This document shows, piece after piece, positions 21,101 to 37,100 of a stretch of 64,000 nucleotides of DNA. Numbering within the stretch: the stretch's first letter is position 1; each line of letters starts with the position of its first letter. A model generated the notes under the pieces. The model was given only the letters and a program-made list of their open reading frames with translations, did not search any database and had not been told where the DNA came from. The stretch lies in NCBI GenBank assembly GCA_023525975.1, contig CM042018.1, positions 73,353,001 through 73,417,000 of the forward strand. The letters run 5' to 3'. The DNA comes from Smallanthus sonchifolius. Lineage: Eukaryota; Streptophyta; Magnoliopsida; Asterales; Asteraceae. Both the position numbers and the translations under genes were made by a program.

Positions 21101-24100
21101 CTGTCACAAAAAACTTTCATAACCCTATTAGTAGTAGAGGTAATGGGTGGGTCAGGTTATGTCGTAACCCGTAACGGTTCAAATAAAAAAAGTTAGCTTA
21201 TAAGGTAACAGGTCCACAGTGTACTAGTGTACTTTAAGGCACAAAACCTTTTATTCAAATATTTATATTTAAATTATTTTTCAAAATAATATATTTATTA
21301 TTTTATATAATTTTTGGACAAAAGTGTTTTGGGCTTATCCAACTTGTACCAAAAAATTACCTGAAAACAACCCCATTTTGCCACCTCTACTTTGCATTCA
21401 CATTTGTACTAGACATATTCCCCTTTTAATTAACAATAAAATAATAATACTCCCTTCATCTCAGGAAAAGATGGATGTTGGTTGTCATAGAGAAAAAGGG
21501 ATCATTTATTTATTGTTTGTTGAACCAAAATTAACCAATTTGCTCATTAGCAATCGTTACAGGTGTACTTTCAAAAGAATATAAATTCCTGAATCATTTA
21601 TTATAAAAATTAGATTATTAATAAACTAAAATAAATTTTTAATCATATTTGACACTAATTATTTACAAAAACAACCATTTTGCCAACTCTTAACACACCA
21701 AAGAGAATATAATCAGCAGCAGGAGTTGGTAGTGAATTACCTGACCAAGAACTGTTATAATTAAAGAATCTCCAATTGCAAACCACTCATCACTTACACC
21801 AAACTTGCGATTTAACCCAGTGACGAGGATAACCTGCAACATGTAAAAATTGATTAAAGAACATGTGGAATAATCAAATTAAGTTGAAGAATCCAAGAAC
21901 AATGTAACCCTAAAGTCAAACCTGAGTCAACCCGAGTGCAGTACCAATTACTGTTGTACCAAGAAAAATCTTGCGCAGGGAAACCTTTTTAAGAAATCCG
22001 TTATAAAGTCCAACACCAAGAAGTGAAGCAATTGATGTCACAAGCTTAACCCGGCCCAGAAACTCTGGTGTAAAACCGAGTTTATTTGTTCTGGAATAAA
22101 TAATAAGTTAAAACATAAATTGTACACGAGTCACTAATGTATGTTGTAGGGGTGAGCAAAAAAGCAAATAACAGAACCATAATGCATTTAACCTATTTAA
22201 TCAAAAAAACAATTTAATTGGAAAATCGATGGTTGGGTTATGTCTATTTTAGAAAACGACTATAGTGGTTCGGTTTCGGTTATATGTATTATTTAACCGA
22301 AAAAAACTGAACAATAAACCAATCTAAATTATATGTACATACATACATAGAAATAATAGATACTATAATATATATATATATATATATAGATATAAAAACA
22401 AAAAACAAATTTAACTGAACAACAAACCAATTTAATTGGACAAAAAACCCATTTACCCGAACAAAAAATGGCCACAACTCCAAATTTTCTGTTAACCGAT
22501 TTAACCAAACAAAAAACCGTACCACCCTTTCAAAACCGATAACCACTTTAACCAAAACTGATCGGTTATGATATCTTGATAACCAAAGTGTTCGGTTATG
22601 GCTCGGTTTAAGGCAATAACCGAACCAAACCACCCATGCTACCCCTAGATTATGTCATGTCAAAGTTGGATAAGGAAGGAAGGAAGTTACGTGAAGTAAA
22701 ACATGGTGGATTCTGAGTGAGGGGTTGCTTGCCAGAGAAAAATAAATATAGTGGGAAGAAAGACGTTTGGTTGTTTGATAGCTTGCCACAACTCAAGGAT
22801 GCTACTACTAGTTGTATCTTTTGAGGAAGAGGATAAGGGACCACGAGCACGTTGCTCTTTCACTAGTACAGCAACTGCAGATGTCAACAAAGGAAGCAAT
22901 GCTGAAAGACCAAAAACAAACCTGCAAAAACATAGTGCCATGCTTGTCAGGAATAATTTATAAATGTTTCACTCATAGATGGTTTATTTTTTTCATTACA
23001 AGATTACCTTACACCATAAGCATCCACCAGGGAGCCACTAAAGTAGGAGCTTACAATTCCTCCAAAGGCGGAGGAACCCCAACATAGAGATTGAAGAGAT
23101 CCTGATACACTTTGTGTCTCACCACGAGCTCTTTCTACCACCATCGAATCTACAACCTACACTATGTCCATGCTATAATACCCACACATTATAGCTGTAT
23201 ATATGTGTGTGTGTGTTTTAAAAAGCGCAAGGCGAGAGGCCAAGGCACACACATCAAGTACACAAGGTATAGGTTTTCACAAAATGCTATAAATTACTTC
23301 TACATCATATTTTCTACACTTTAAATGCTTAAACATCAAAATAGTTCACTTTGTTGGGATTAAAGAGGATCACACACACGAAAGCAGTAAATAACACGGG
23401 GTTTAACGTGATTCGGTCTAAATTGACCTACGTCCACGGGTTGATAACTAGGATATTCTTTATTATGAGATGAAAAAAATTACAAATACAAGAGATCAAT
23501 ATATATATAGAGACTAATCTAGGGTTACACAACTTGATCAACAAGTTAACCCAATATGGGCTTATCGCAATAGGGCTTAGGGTCGGCTGCCCCCAAGGCC
23601 TACGCACCCACCAATCTCCCACTTGGAGGCCTAAATACTTTCGTCTGCACTTCCAAACGTGCTTCTGTAATGTGTCAACGAAACTTCATGCTCCTCCTAG
23701 TTACCACCGCCTTCTCATCAATTAACCTGAAGGCCCGTTGAAGCTCCCTTGAGCTTCAACTCATTAGTCACGACCAGTGACTCATTCTCTGTCTCTGCCT
23801 GCTCCCACTGTAACGAATATGTTACATTGCTGGCATCTGAAACAAAATGAGGACCCACACTCTCCATCATAAGCAAGTAATCCACTAGAGAGATTTTTCT
23901 AGTTGGAATGTTGGTCTTCTTAACCCACTGTAGCACTGGAGCTGTAACTGAAACACGACCTATGCTCCCACTGTCACGATGCCCTCTACTTGGTTTAACC
24001 TCCCGAACTCGTTCATTCTGAATCTTCACTTTGACTCTAGGTTGCTCACTTGCAAAGCAAACCTTCTTCTGCCCATGAGATTCTGTGAACCGGACTTTGT

Positions 24101-27100
24101 ATTTAATAGGAGTTGGATTCACTCCTACCGGTAGTATCTCGACCATGTACAGCAATCCTCTCTTCTTGCCACGAGCCAACACAAGATTTCCTTTGACAAC
24201 CTTCCACTGCCCATTCCTGAACTTAACCTTGTGCCCCTGATCATCCAACTGCCCTACGGAGATTAACATCTTCAGGTTTGGAATAACCCTAACATCTCCA
24301 AAGTCCAAGTGGAACCAACTGAAGTTACCAAATCAATGTCACCCATGCCCGTAACCTCTAAGATATCATCGTTCGCTAGTCGAACCCTCCCAAAATCCCC
24401 CATTTTCCGATTCTTCATCGTCTCTATGCTGTGAGTGGCCTGAAACGAAGCACCATAATCCATAACCCATGAATTTGTAGCATCCTCTACGCAACAAACC
24501 AATGCATCATCTACTACAACGTGATTCACCTCCATTCTATCATCCTCTTTCTTAGTGTCCTACTTCCTTACAGATCGACAAGTTATACCATTACGAGTCC
24601 TAGACTGACTCCTCCTCCTGCTCCCACTACCTCTGTCATTCTTTCTTCCTCTGCCATCAGTGATCAACAACGTATTCAAGGATTCACCTGAATTTCGGAG
24701 TCTGACATCCTCGCTCAAAATAAGATCAAGAATCCCCTTAAAAGTAAATCCGCTGGTACCTACTGAACTGCAAATTGTTGTAACAGTTCCGGACCAACTG
24801 TCAATGTAGATAATAGTAGCAAAGCTTGAACTTCATCTTCGAATTTGATGCCCATTGACGCAAGTCGGCCAAAATCGAATTCAACTCGTTTATGTTCACT
24901 GTAACTGAACTTCCTTCTCTCATCCTTGTATTCACCAGCTCTCGAATCAGAAAAACCTTTTAGCTGCCGAAAGTTTCTCGTACATGTTAGATAGGGTTAA
25001 CATCATTCCACATGTTGTGGTGTCTTTCATGATGTTGAATGCCACATTCTTTGACAACGCCAATGTGATGACTGCCCTAGCTTTCCTGTCTTTTGATTCC
25101 CAATCCGCTGGATCCAACTTTTCTGGTCTAAGCCCTGATAACACAATATCCAAATCTTTCTGAACCAGTAATGCCTCAATCTGCATTTACCACCAATTAA
25201 AATCTACACCGTTAAACTTTTCGATATGTACCTTCTCGTCTTCTGCCATTATCTCAAGCTACAGACTGCTTACTAATCGAGTCAAGATTGAAAATAGTGT
25301 TCAAACACAGCAATGGCCGGCTGCCCGAACTTGACGTATGTTCTATTGCACACTACCTTTTTCTCAATTTCAAAAAATTAGAAGCAGACGAGTTGAATAA
25401 CGTAATGACAAGACTAAACTGAACCGAATAAACAAAAAGCCAGTATTGAAACAAACTAAAACAATAGCACCTGACTATCGATAACTAGTCTAAGGTTTCG
25501 TCTCTGTTCTTCACAAACGACTGCTAGTCAAACTTGGTCAAAATTGATCTCTATGCAAACCAAAAAAAAACTCAGTACCGAAGAACCTAGCAACTACTGA
25601 ATTGTGGTGGCTAGTCACGTTATCGATGACTGAAACAGGGTTGTGGTCACAATTCCGGCGACGATGACGACGGCACCCTAATTCGAGGCGGCGGTTGTTC
25701 CTGGTGGTTGACTTGCGGCGGTAACACCTTAGGCTGGGTCGGCGGTGGCAGCAACTGTTCGCGGGCGGTTCGTGTGATCTGAACTAGAGCCTAAGCTCTG
25801 ATACCAGTTATTGGGATTAAAGACGATCACACACGAACACACACACGAAAGCAGTAAATAACACGGGGTTTAACGTGGTTCGGTCTAAACTGACCTACGT
25901 CCACGGAGTGATAACTAGGATATTTTTTATTATGAGGTGATACAAATTACAAGTACAAGAGATCAATATATATAGAGAGACTAATCTAGGGTTACACAAC
26001 TTGATCAACACGTTAACCCAATATGGGCCTAATCGCTATAGGGCCGGCTGCCCCCAAGGCCTACGCGTCCCAACACACTTAGTGTCAAAAGTAGTCCAGT
26101 AAACAATGTGAGTGTTTGCAATCAAAAACTTAAGTCTCCTAACTGAAATTAAAAATGACACATTAAATAAATTATGTTAAAAGCATGACAAGAATATCTT
26201 CTGCTTATTAATAAAATATATTGAAAGTTCACTAAAAATTCTACAAGTCTATAACATTGATAACAATACATATTGTATAAATGGATAGATTTAGTTACAA
26301 ATATTTAGTAATGAAAATGTATTTATTATGCCAATTGAAAAGTCACGTAGTAGTCTGTGCAGTTTTCAACATTCATTTTTTTATTCTAAAGAATCAACAT
26401 TTAATTCATACATACATACACACACACACCTATATATCAGTGTTGTAAAAATCGGGATTAATCGGTGGATTACCTTGTAAATTTGGGCTAGTCGGACAGT
26501 TAATCGGTAATCGGGATTAATCGGTAATCAGGATTAATCGGCCCAAATTGAAATGTGAGTTTTAAACAAAATTAAGCCCAAATAACGACCCGAACCATGG
26601 ATCCATGGGTTTTTATTTAACCTAATCGCAAAACTGAAGGCCGTTATCCACCTCCGACGTGTTCTCGCTGCTGCTTTAACCTAATCGCTACATGCTGCTT
26701 CAAATCGATGACCACATGTGCTAATACGGACAAGACGATGATAAATTTTGAAGTATTTAATATTAGAAGTATTTGAACTATTTTATCATTAAAGTATTTA
26801 AACTATTTGATCTTTGAAGTATTTGAGACTTTGAAATAATATAATAATATATTAATGTTAGTATTTGTATATATAGGGTTGTGTTGTCAAAAGCCCTCCG
26901 GGCGAGCGCCTAGGCGCAAGTTTTAAGCGCAGCCAAGCTATAGCGCCTGGAGGTGACCAAGGCGCAGATCTGGGCTTTTTTTGCAAAGGCTAGCTCAGGC
27001 GAGGGCTTTTTGTCAGGCGTCAAATCCACTAGGCGCAATCCAGTAATTAATTTCTTTTTTTTGACTATTTTTTAGTCTTTCACTCGTGGCTGACCCTAGA

Positions 27101-27673
27101 AAAAATAGGGACTACCAATATAATTCCAAATCAACGATCTTTTGTATATATATACACACCATTGAAGGTTACAGAATAACAAATTGAAGTTTTAAGAAGC
27201 AAGAAATGGTATTCAAATTTTGGTATTACTTTTGATTATCTATTACTTTTATCTTTTGGTACTAATTATAATAGTTTTTTTCAATATTAGTGGTGTGGTA
27301 TTAAATACTAACAAAAAAACCTTAAAAAGCCGAAATCCTAACAAAAAAACCCTAAAAAGCCGAAAAAGTCGTCTAAAAACACCACCACCACCCCCCAAAA
27401 GCCTAAACCTCCAACCCAACCTCCCAAAAACTTAACTCCCACCGCCACCCCCCCCCACCCCCACCCCACCCCACCCCCCCAAAGCCTAAATACTAAAAGC
27501 TAAACACTAAGGCTAAATCCTAAAGCAAAAACTAAACCCTACAAGCTAAGATCGTAGAGTTCGACGAGACAGTTCCAACGCCGCCGAAATGAGTAAAATC
27601 GGAGTTCGTATGAGCCGGTTATGAGCGCTTTAAACGACTTTTTACACTTTTTTGACTTTTTAGCGAAACCTCA

Positions 27674-27720
<47 letters not shown>

Positions 27721-30700
27721 TTTGAAAAATTACTTATAAATTCCAATCCGATTAATCCCACGTCAGTACCCCACCGCCCGACTAGTGCCTAGCGATTTTT
27801 ACAACACTGATATATATAGACAGTTAGACACACATATATAATTGTTTGTTTATACATATGATCATATATTTGTACTTGTAGCAGATAATTATACATTGTA
27901 ATGCTTTCTTCTATTATATTTGCTCTCCTTACCAACATGACGGTTCACTTTGAAATCCGGAAAGAATCTAAACCTTTTGAAAAAATTTACACTTTTCTTT
28001 TGAAAAAAATTGCACTTTCCTAAATCATGCTATTTGTAATATGGATCATCATGCAATAGTTTATAGTGTTAAAAATGAAAACTTAAGTTTTATTGAAACA
28101 CTTGCCAAATGATATTGTTTAAGAACATCAATTTTTACTCTGTACTAACCATTGAACATTTATTCATTTAGTTTTATTATAAGTTCAATATGAATGGAAC
28201 ATCTCTTCATACCCCCCACATCTTAAGTCAAAAGAGCAGGACAGCCGCATACTTCACATAAGACATCAACAAAGGATGCAAAATTGAACAAGATGATAGA
28301 GAGATTATGGATTCAATAATGGGCCACAAGGTAAGTATTGGTATCCAAAAAAATTTAAAATGTTATTAGATTAATTAGAGAGTTGGATTACAAAAATTAT
28401 ATTATTTAAATAACAATATAATTCTCTTGAATAAAATGAGTTGGAGGTTTAATCAGTAAAAATGCACTTGGGGGACATCCAACTCATTTGACCGCTTTAG
28501 AGATAACACATAAAGCGACTAGAATTGCTAGAAAGGAAATGAAAAATGTAGTAGATACTTACAACATCAGAAAAGGCAACAGAAAGCGATCCTAGAAGTA
28601 TGCAAAAAGCAGCACCGTACTTGCCATCAACAAAAGTGGCCATTAAACTCCATGATAGGGCTCCAAGAAGTCCAGATAAAACTAGATATGACCTTCTTCG
28701 GTACCCAAAAAGTGGGACCGAGTCACTACAAAAGAACTCAATATTCAAGTAAGAATACTTATGCATTGATCAATGTCACAGGATATGCAAATGGGTTATA
28801 AATATACATATACATATTAACGCACCTGATAAAACCATACAACGGTTTAATAAGCCAGGGCAATGCAGAGAAACCGGTTATCACAGTTGTCTAGCCCACC
28901 ATGTAAAACTAGTTAGTTTTATCTTACTAAATCAAACTGAAAGATGGACTTATCTTCATATCAAGTTATAAACAAATTAAAAAAAAAAGTTTGCTTTAGA
29001 GAAGGATTATTATCTTCATATCAAATCAAAAAACTATATTCACCCATGCTAAATGTTTGCTTTTGACATGCAAGTTTTATTTGACTGAATTGTTATTAGG
29101 TATTTACAATTACGTCTGTATTTATCTTCAAAGAGGAATTTTTTAAAACTTTTATATAGAACACGCAGAAAAGCTACCTCTAAAGATGGGCTGAATGAAA
29201 TGTTTTGTTTTCATGACCTGAACTACATATGAAGGGTGGGCGGGTGGCAAAGGAAAAACAACATTTCTACAACATAGATGATCTTGAATGTTGTTACCAT
29301 GTAACAACCTGTTTTTGGAGATTTCGAATGAACTACTTAGAACGTTATAAGAGCTAGTACATAAGTCCATTTCTCTTGAGAAGGATTATTATTGTCTTCT
29401 ATTGTCATTTTTCTAGGGTGACGAAGACATGCTTTATTATTGTTTTGACTAGCAAAAGTTTTATTTATTCTTGTATGTGGGCATTTCTCTTGAGAAGGAT
29501 TATTATCGTCTTCTATTGTCATTTTTCTAGGGTGTCGAAGGCATGCTTTATTATTGTTTTGACTAGCAAAAGTTTTATTTATTCTTGTAGGTGGGCATGT
29601 CAGTGTCACATGATTAACTATAATCAAACAAAATAGAGAAAAGTCGAAGGAAAAAAAATTAAAAAAACTAAAACTAAAAGATTAAAGTATTTAAACCATA
29701 GGGGTATGAAAAATATTAACAAAACTAAAAGCGCTAAAAAGGGACGAAAGAATTAAGAGGGACTATTATGTAAATACAACTAACAAGTTTGATTGTGATT
29801 TGAAAGGTAATTCCCATTCCTAGTTCTAAATTGATTATGAGTTTCTCACTAACGATGAAAGAGAACTCTATTGCTTAAGTTTTCAAGTGTCGTTAGTGTC
29901 TTCACACTGAATCGTTCCATTTCCATGTCAAAACTACTGGTTTCCCAAACAATCAATGAAGTGATTTACATGTTTTCAATCAAACGGATCGATATAACTA
30001 ATTATTATGATGGAGATAAACATATATATACATATTAGAAATCAACTTTCAAAAGATCAAGGAATTTAAATAGCTTAAAAGTTGTTAACGGCCGTTGTAA
30101 CTGCAGGGTACAGATCTGTTTTTAATCTCCATGTGGGTCAAGAGAGCAGCAGCCCTTGACTGCCGGTCCTGTTTCCTATTTCCAGATTGGGCTAAAGCCC
30201 ACCACGGGTTAAAAACGGTCCATGAGAAAGTGTTTGGTTTTTTGTACTTTAGAATTAATAAGATGATTAAACCATTTAAGTTTTTCTTAATTAATGAACT
30301 TCTTAAATAAATTAACTAAATGTCTTTTTATTTGATTTCTCAATCAACCAATTAATGTTTCTCAATAAATCTACACAATTTACTTTTAGTTAGGTGATAT
30401 TTATTTCTAAATCCATTTATTTTACTTCTAAATTAGAAGATTTTTACTCATTAGCCAACTTGAATGACTTCTAAATAATTTCAATATGAACTTTTATTGT
30501 ATTTAAGTATCCCACATTCCCACCCTGCCCAGACCCTACTCTTTGAGTGAGAGTTTGCTATGTATGTTTGTTTTGTTTGTTTGTTTATCACCTAAATACA
30601 AGGATTATAGTTTGTCTTAGGAATACAGTTGAGCTTCTATTAAGATTAACTGAAGTCCTAAAATAGTTTATAAATAAAATGACAACCTGTGATTGAGTGC

Positions 30701-33700
30701 GGTAAACTCAACCAGACCCTGTTTTAGGAACACAATAGTAGCTATGTATATAATCTTAGTAGAGTTTTTATTATAATTGCAGGAAGCTTTATTTAGCAGG
30801 ACAATCATTCGAGTCAGTGGATTACCCAATCTGGATAAGGTAAGATAATGTTTATGGAAACAGATACACATCAAAGATGTTCAATGATTTATAAATACTT
30901 CGTAAGCAATACAATCAGATCAGAAAGCAAAAGACAGCATTGAAGGGAATTAGTCGGCCCGATCTTATTATTACTCTTTGAGAAAAATGGAAAAGTTCAG
31001 AATGATAAAAGAACATGAAAGACCCTATTCTATTTAAAGCCAAAAAAACACAGCTGTAAGAGATACAGAAACCACAGCTGTAAGAAATACCAAAATAAAC
31101 TCCTTGCCAAATAAAAAAAAACACAGTATTCTAAACATAAGAAATCCTTCCAGCTCATGATTGATTCCAACCGGAATTAAACCAATATACTTGTCACACT
31201 TATTGTAGCATTGGTATGGTAATATGAAGGTAAACAGGTTAAGACTGTTATATGTTGGGCCGGGATATTGGAGTAGAGTTCCCCTATACTATGTTGATAT
31301 TGTTTGTATGCTGCCATGAAGTTGAATGGACTTCTATGATACACGATCTAGTTTACAGTTTACACTAGACCACGAGCAAGTAAGATGCACGTTAAAGGCC
31401 AAAATGATTGAAGAGAGATGAAGATAACAAAAAAAGAAAAGAAATATGAATAAACAATTATATTCCATCCATGCAATGATACTTGTAGGGGTGGGGTGTT
31501 TTTCATCCATGTGGTGGTGAGGTGTTTTCCCACCACATATGTTGTCATACATGTTTGGTGCAGTATGTAGCCACCGAAGCTTAAAGATATTAATCTGACC
31601 AGCAAAAAAAATAAATGGAAAGCTTAGTGGCAACGCTATTTGATCAAGCAAATAAGATGATTTAAGAGAAGTTCCAACACAAATGAAAGAATTCCTAGAC
31701 CATAAGCCCATTTAAATAAGGGAAAACTTCACAGAATAGTAATCAAGTTTCTCATTTGTTTTATTTTAGTCACTCAAACTTTTTTTGTTTCATTTTAGTC
31801 ACTCAAGTTTCTCATCTGTTTCATTTTAGTCACTCAACCTTTTTTGGTCTCGTTTTAGTCGCTCAAGTTTAACATGTTGTTCCAATCTTGCGCAATTACG
31901 AGGTTAACATGTTACTTTTTTTGGATTTTGTTCTATGAATATGGTGAAAATATTGGTTTACTCTTTTTGGATTTCATTTTCACCATATCCATAAAATGAA
32001 ATCCAAAAAAACTAACTCGTAACATGGTAATTACAAAAGATTGGAACAACATGTGAAACTTGAGTGACTAAAATGAGACAAAAAAAAGTTTGAGTGACTA
32101 AAATAAAACAGATGAGAAACTTGGTTACTATTATGTAAAGTTACCCCTTTAAATCCACTTGTGTTGTTAGGATGAATTCTACATATGCTGTTAAATGAAC
32201 TGATTCAGGTTTTGCAAGATTACTAAAGGTGCTTGTAATTCTCAACCGAACCGGTCCAGCCCTTCAACTTAGTTGTGTCGCTTTTACTCTTAACAACTTG
32301 CCTTTACTTGTGTTTCAAAAGTGTTAGGTTTCATATACTCATCATTGTTGAGATCGGATGGATACTGTAGAGTTGGACTATCTCGGAAGATCGTCTCTTT
32401 CATTCTTGGTTTTAAAAAGAGCGAGGCGCACCGAAGCGATAGGATCCCCTAAGCGAAGGCGCAACGCGAGAGGCAAAGGCACACACATCATCACGTACGC
32501 GAGGCACACTTCTTTTGTAAGAAACTTCTAAATTATTTATATAACTACATTTCATACAGAAAACACATTAATACACGTTTAACAACTAAAACATTAACAC
32601 ACAGACAAACACACACAAAAAAAAAATAGAACCACTAAAGTCTATAATACAAATATACAGATTTAATTGTAAATATTAAATAATAAAATGTGAAATTCAA
32701 GAAAGTGTGTAATATTCAACTTTTACTTCTTTTAATTCTCAAAAATGAACAATTATTTCTCTAACACTCAACCACATAACGTTTAATGCAATTAATTCTC
32801 AACCACTTAACTCAACTCTATAAAATCAATTTCCTTAATTTTATTTAAAACTTTCTTAGACAAGAAAACTAAAACTAAAGAGAGAGAGAAAGAGAGTGGC
32901 GACTCCTGAGTAACCCGTTGAACCTTGAGTATGAGCAAATGAGTCCCTGAAGCGTCGAGCGCGCACGCGGGCCGCGCACGTAGGCAGTTGTCTGAATCGC
33001 AGAGAGGCGCACGCCTCTTGGCCCCTCGCATGCCCACATCCGAAGTGAAGCTTCCCTCGCCTAGGCGTGCTTTTTGCAACACAACTTTCATTATAGCTTC
33101 GATTACTTAGTTTCTTTATAATTCAAAGGTTTTCAATTTCATATATCAATTATTGTTGGGTTCATGAGTTAGAGGTTGGATTGTTGAAAGGACACTAGAT
33201 TAAACAAGGAAACGTTCTACAAAATACAAATCTAAAATCTTCTTGAAGATTTCACATGTGTTGATATCAGAGCTAGTCTCCATGTTTTATCATACTTACC
33301 CTTTGTCTATTCTACTTGTGACTTCTTATTTATCATCATGTTTCCCTTGGTACTAGAAAAGAATATCATCTTTTGTCCATTCATCTCTTCTTTTAAGTTT
33401 CTTTCATCTTTCTACAAAAAAATAAAAATATCCTTTAATATTTAATTAGTTTTTCTTCTATTTCCAGATAAATATAACACATCAGATAAAATGTTAAAGA
33501 AAAGGAAAGATAAGGTATATATTTGGAAAGAAGATATGTGGTTGTTGCACTATGGTACTTCTCTAGTTCTAATGAAGAAGGGACTCATGTGAATCCAACC
33601 AGCAAAATAAATGAAGAAATATATGGCAAGCTTGGTGGACGGTTTATATAGATGAAGGAAGTTCAAGACCACAAGCCAAAGTAAATAAATCCACTTGGGT

Positions 33701-34163
33701 TATTGGCTTGGGTTAAATGTTGGGTTAGTACTAGGAGACTCATTTAAATAAGTCCATAAAAAATAATTTGAGAAATCCGTTATTATAATAAATTTCAAGA
33801 GTGTCTATGAACTTAATTAGTTTGATTAACGGCTTTGAATGATGTACTTGTTATGCTGTCAAAACTTTACCTATAAGGTGGTTTTGCAAGTTTTGTAAGA
33901 AGACTAATATGTTGATGTTTGAATCTTTATATTTTTAGAAGGTTATTTCTTTCATTTGCAAGATACAAATGGTCCTTGCATTTCTCAAGCGGGTAATTAG
34001 GGCTGTCCAAAATGCTCGACGCTCGAAACTCGCTCGAACTCATTCGAAAAATGCTCGGAAATATGCTAGTTCGATTTCGGCTCGGTTCGGTTTGTAAACG
34101 AGCAAAGGTACGCTCGCTCGTTGCTCGTTGCTCGTTCGGTTTGGCTCGAATTAATTTTTAATT

Positions 34164-34194
<31 letters not shown>

Positions 34195-37100
34195 TGAATT
34201 AAAATTTTATACATTTATAAATAACTCTTTTGGTCCAATCCATTATGGAACTTCTTATAGTGTCAAGAGTAGCCCAACTTAAAACCTAAAAAGAAAAAAA
34301 ACATCTTTAGTAATTACGTTACTTTACTAGTTCACGCTCAGAGCCTTCTCCTCAATTCAAGTCTCAAATCGTCTCTGCCTAAAATCTCTAACCCTAATCG
34401 GACGTCGCCCGCACGAGCAGCCTTTGCGGCTCTGCGATTCAAGTCTCAAATCGTCTCTCCCTCTTGGTAAGTCGATCAGCCTTTGCAGCTCACGATCAGC
34501 GACGCCGAGCGACGAGCAACTTTTGCGGCTCTACAATTCGAAGGGCACACTACACAGTAGGGCTGTCCAAATCGCTCATCGCTCGCTCGGAAAATTTAAT
34601 GCTCGGATAATGCTCGTTCGATTTTCTGCTCGTTGTAAACGAGCCGATCGGCTCGGTTCGGTTTGTAAACGAACCAAGCACGAGCAAAGGTCCGCTCGGT
34701 TCGGTTCGGTTCATGAACAACCCTAAGCGGGTTCCTTCCACTTAGTTGTGACGCCTACACTCTAACCGTTTGCTTTCTTATATTTAAAATTGGTTGAGTC
34801 TCATATACACATCATTGTTAAGATCTGATAGTAAAGACTGAAGAGTTAGATTATCTCAGAAGATCATTTCTTTCATTATAGCTTCGATTGCATGCTTTCA
34901 TTATAACTAAAAGGTTTTGGATTTCATATATCCATTATTCTTGGGTTCGTGCAAAGAGATTGGGTTCTTGAAATGACACGAGATCAAACAAGGACAGTTC
35001 TACAAATCTGAAATCTTTCTGAAGATTGCATATCATTAAAAAACACATATGCCACAACTTGTCGTACCCTCTCTGTCACTATCCTCATAATACGACGATG
35101 GTGATGGTGGACTTCTTATGTGCACCTTCACCCAGTCGGTTTGTAACGTGCTTTCCCTTGAACAGCTATGTGATGTTCAAGGTAACCCTCCATCACTCCA
35201 TGTGGTATATATATATGACAAATATTATAGAAAGCCCGACGAGTTTACAAAGATATGATAAATATATAGAAACATCATGATAACATGTTAAAATCATGCA
35301 AAGAATAAAGATTAAACCACGTGAATACTATAAATAAAAAGATTGTTAAAGATAAACACGAAAATATGCAAAGATAAAGATGAAATGATTGCTTAAGCGA
35401 TGGGCACAACTTTAAGATGATGTCTTAAATATGACTACGATGCATTGTTAAACCATAACTTGTGGTCATAAGAAAATAACGACTTAAAGAGATAACTTAC
35501 TAACGTTATAGTATAAATGTTTTATATGCTTTGTGATTATGACTCTTTATCTTATTCAGCTACAAAGCTTGCACTTATTTTAAAATGTGGTCGATGTGAA
35601 CACTGAAGATTAGTAAAGATGAAAAAGCATATCGTTGGTGAGGTCGGGTAAAGGTAATATGACATGTGTTGAATTTATTTCAATCATGCATGGAAATTTT
35701 AGTCCATAATGTAATTGAATTTCGAACTATTATTTAATGATTATTCTTGCAATGAACAATGGGTAACATCCATTTTGAGTTGGTTTACGTGTGAATGTGT
35801 GATGGTTTTTATATTTAGATATGAATGCTGGGAATTTTCACTATAATAATTTTGTTTCCAAGAAAATTTTTGTAATAGGTTATTTTGGGAAATGAGGATG
35901 TAACACTACATGACCTAAAACATGCCCATTTTCCATCTATAACTTGCACCCTCAACCATCTTTCAAGTTCCAAGTTTGCAAAGTACGTGAAATGAAAATA
36001 TTTAAATAATAGTAAGAGCATAATGTACCTCAGCTGGATCTAGATGCAAATCATCCTTAAAATAAAAGCTGACAGCAAGTCTAGCAAGCCCTAAGACTCC
36101 TTGGACAAAGTATACCATAGAAATTGCAATATTATCTGGTGTGAGATCCACCCCAAAACACGTAATGGAGCTCATGGAATATTTATTCCTTTCAGAAAGA
36201 CTTTTACTTGCCACATTACCTGTGATTGCACTTTCATGAGTTTATAATATATATTATTAGAGAGAAACACACACAGAACAGAGAGAGAGAGAGAGCAATG
36301 ATCCATATCAAGTAGAGGTGACATTTCAACCCATTTCGGATTTCAAGAAGGTATGTTGAGCTTGATTAACATCCTATGATTTTTACAAATATGAAGTTTT
36401 CTTATAATAAATAAGCTTCAGTGCCCAAACCTTAGCTTGCATTTATCAAAATCCAAATCATCTTCAACACTCAGGTTCAAATAAGTTTCAAACAAAAATA
36501 TTTTAAAGCCACTAATACCACCCCAAGAAGTCCAAATTCAAACCCACAGCATACATGAAATTGTCAAGAAACACAAAATGCTCTTAAGTATGCATACAAA
36601 TATATGTTTTAACATTTTTTTAATAATCTTATCCTAACAATATTCCATAATACAAATATAAGACTATACAGATATGGGGTACCATTAATTTTAACTCTTA
36701 GATGACTCGTTTCAAAAACTCAATACGTATATTACTCCTATAATGAACAGGTTAGGCCACACATCTAGAAAACTGTAATCACCTACAAAATAGATCACGT
36801 AAGTTATGAGAAGCACCATTCTGAGAACCCTGTATGCCAATTGAAGAATGCTTACTACAATTACCTGTTGTGTATCAATATCCAATAAACATCAGAACTT
36901 TTGATTCCGAAAAAGATCAAATCCCACCCACATATTCCTAGGATGCAGAGCACAATCAAAGTAACTGACATGACTTACAACTCTATCTGGTCACTAAAAG
37001 CAATTAGTCTTAGCCAAAGGTGTTTGTAGGAAATATACCCTAAATCAAGTCTAGGTTAAAAGTAAGAAACCAGAAGTACAAGAACAAATTAGCCTAACAT

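Noticed and set aside
29337..29636. Paired ORFs with two protein repeats
   Set aside because: Produced by a 114-bp tandem duplication inside intron 2. No recognisable domain, and frames exist on both strands.
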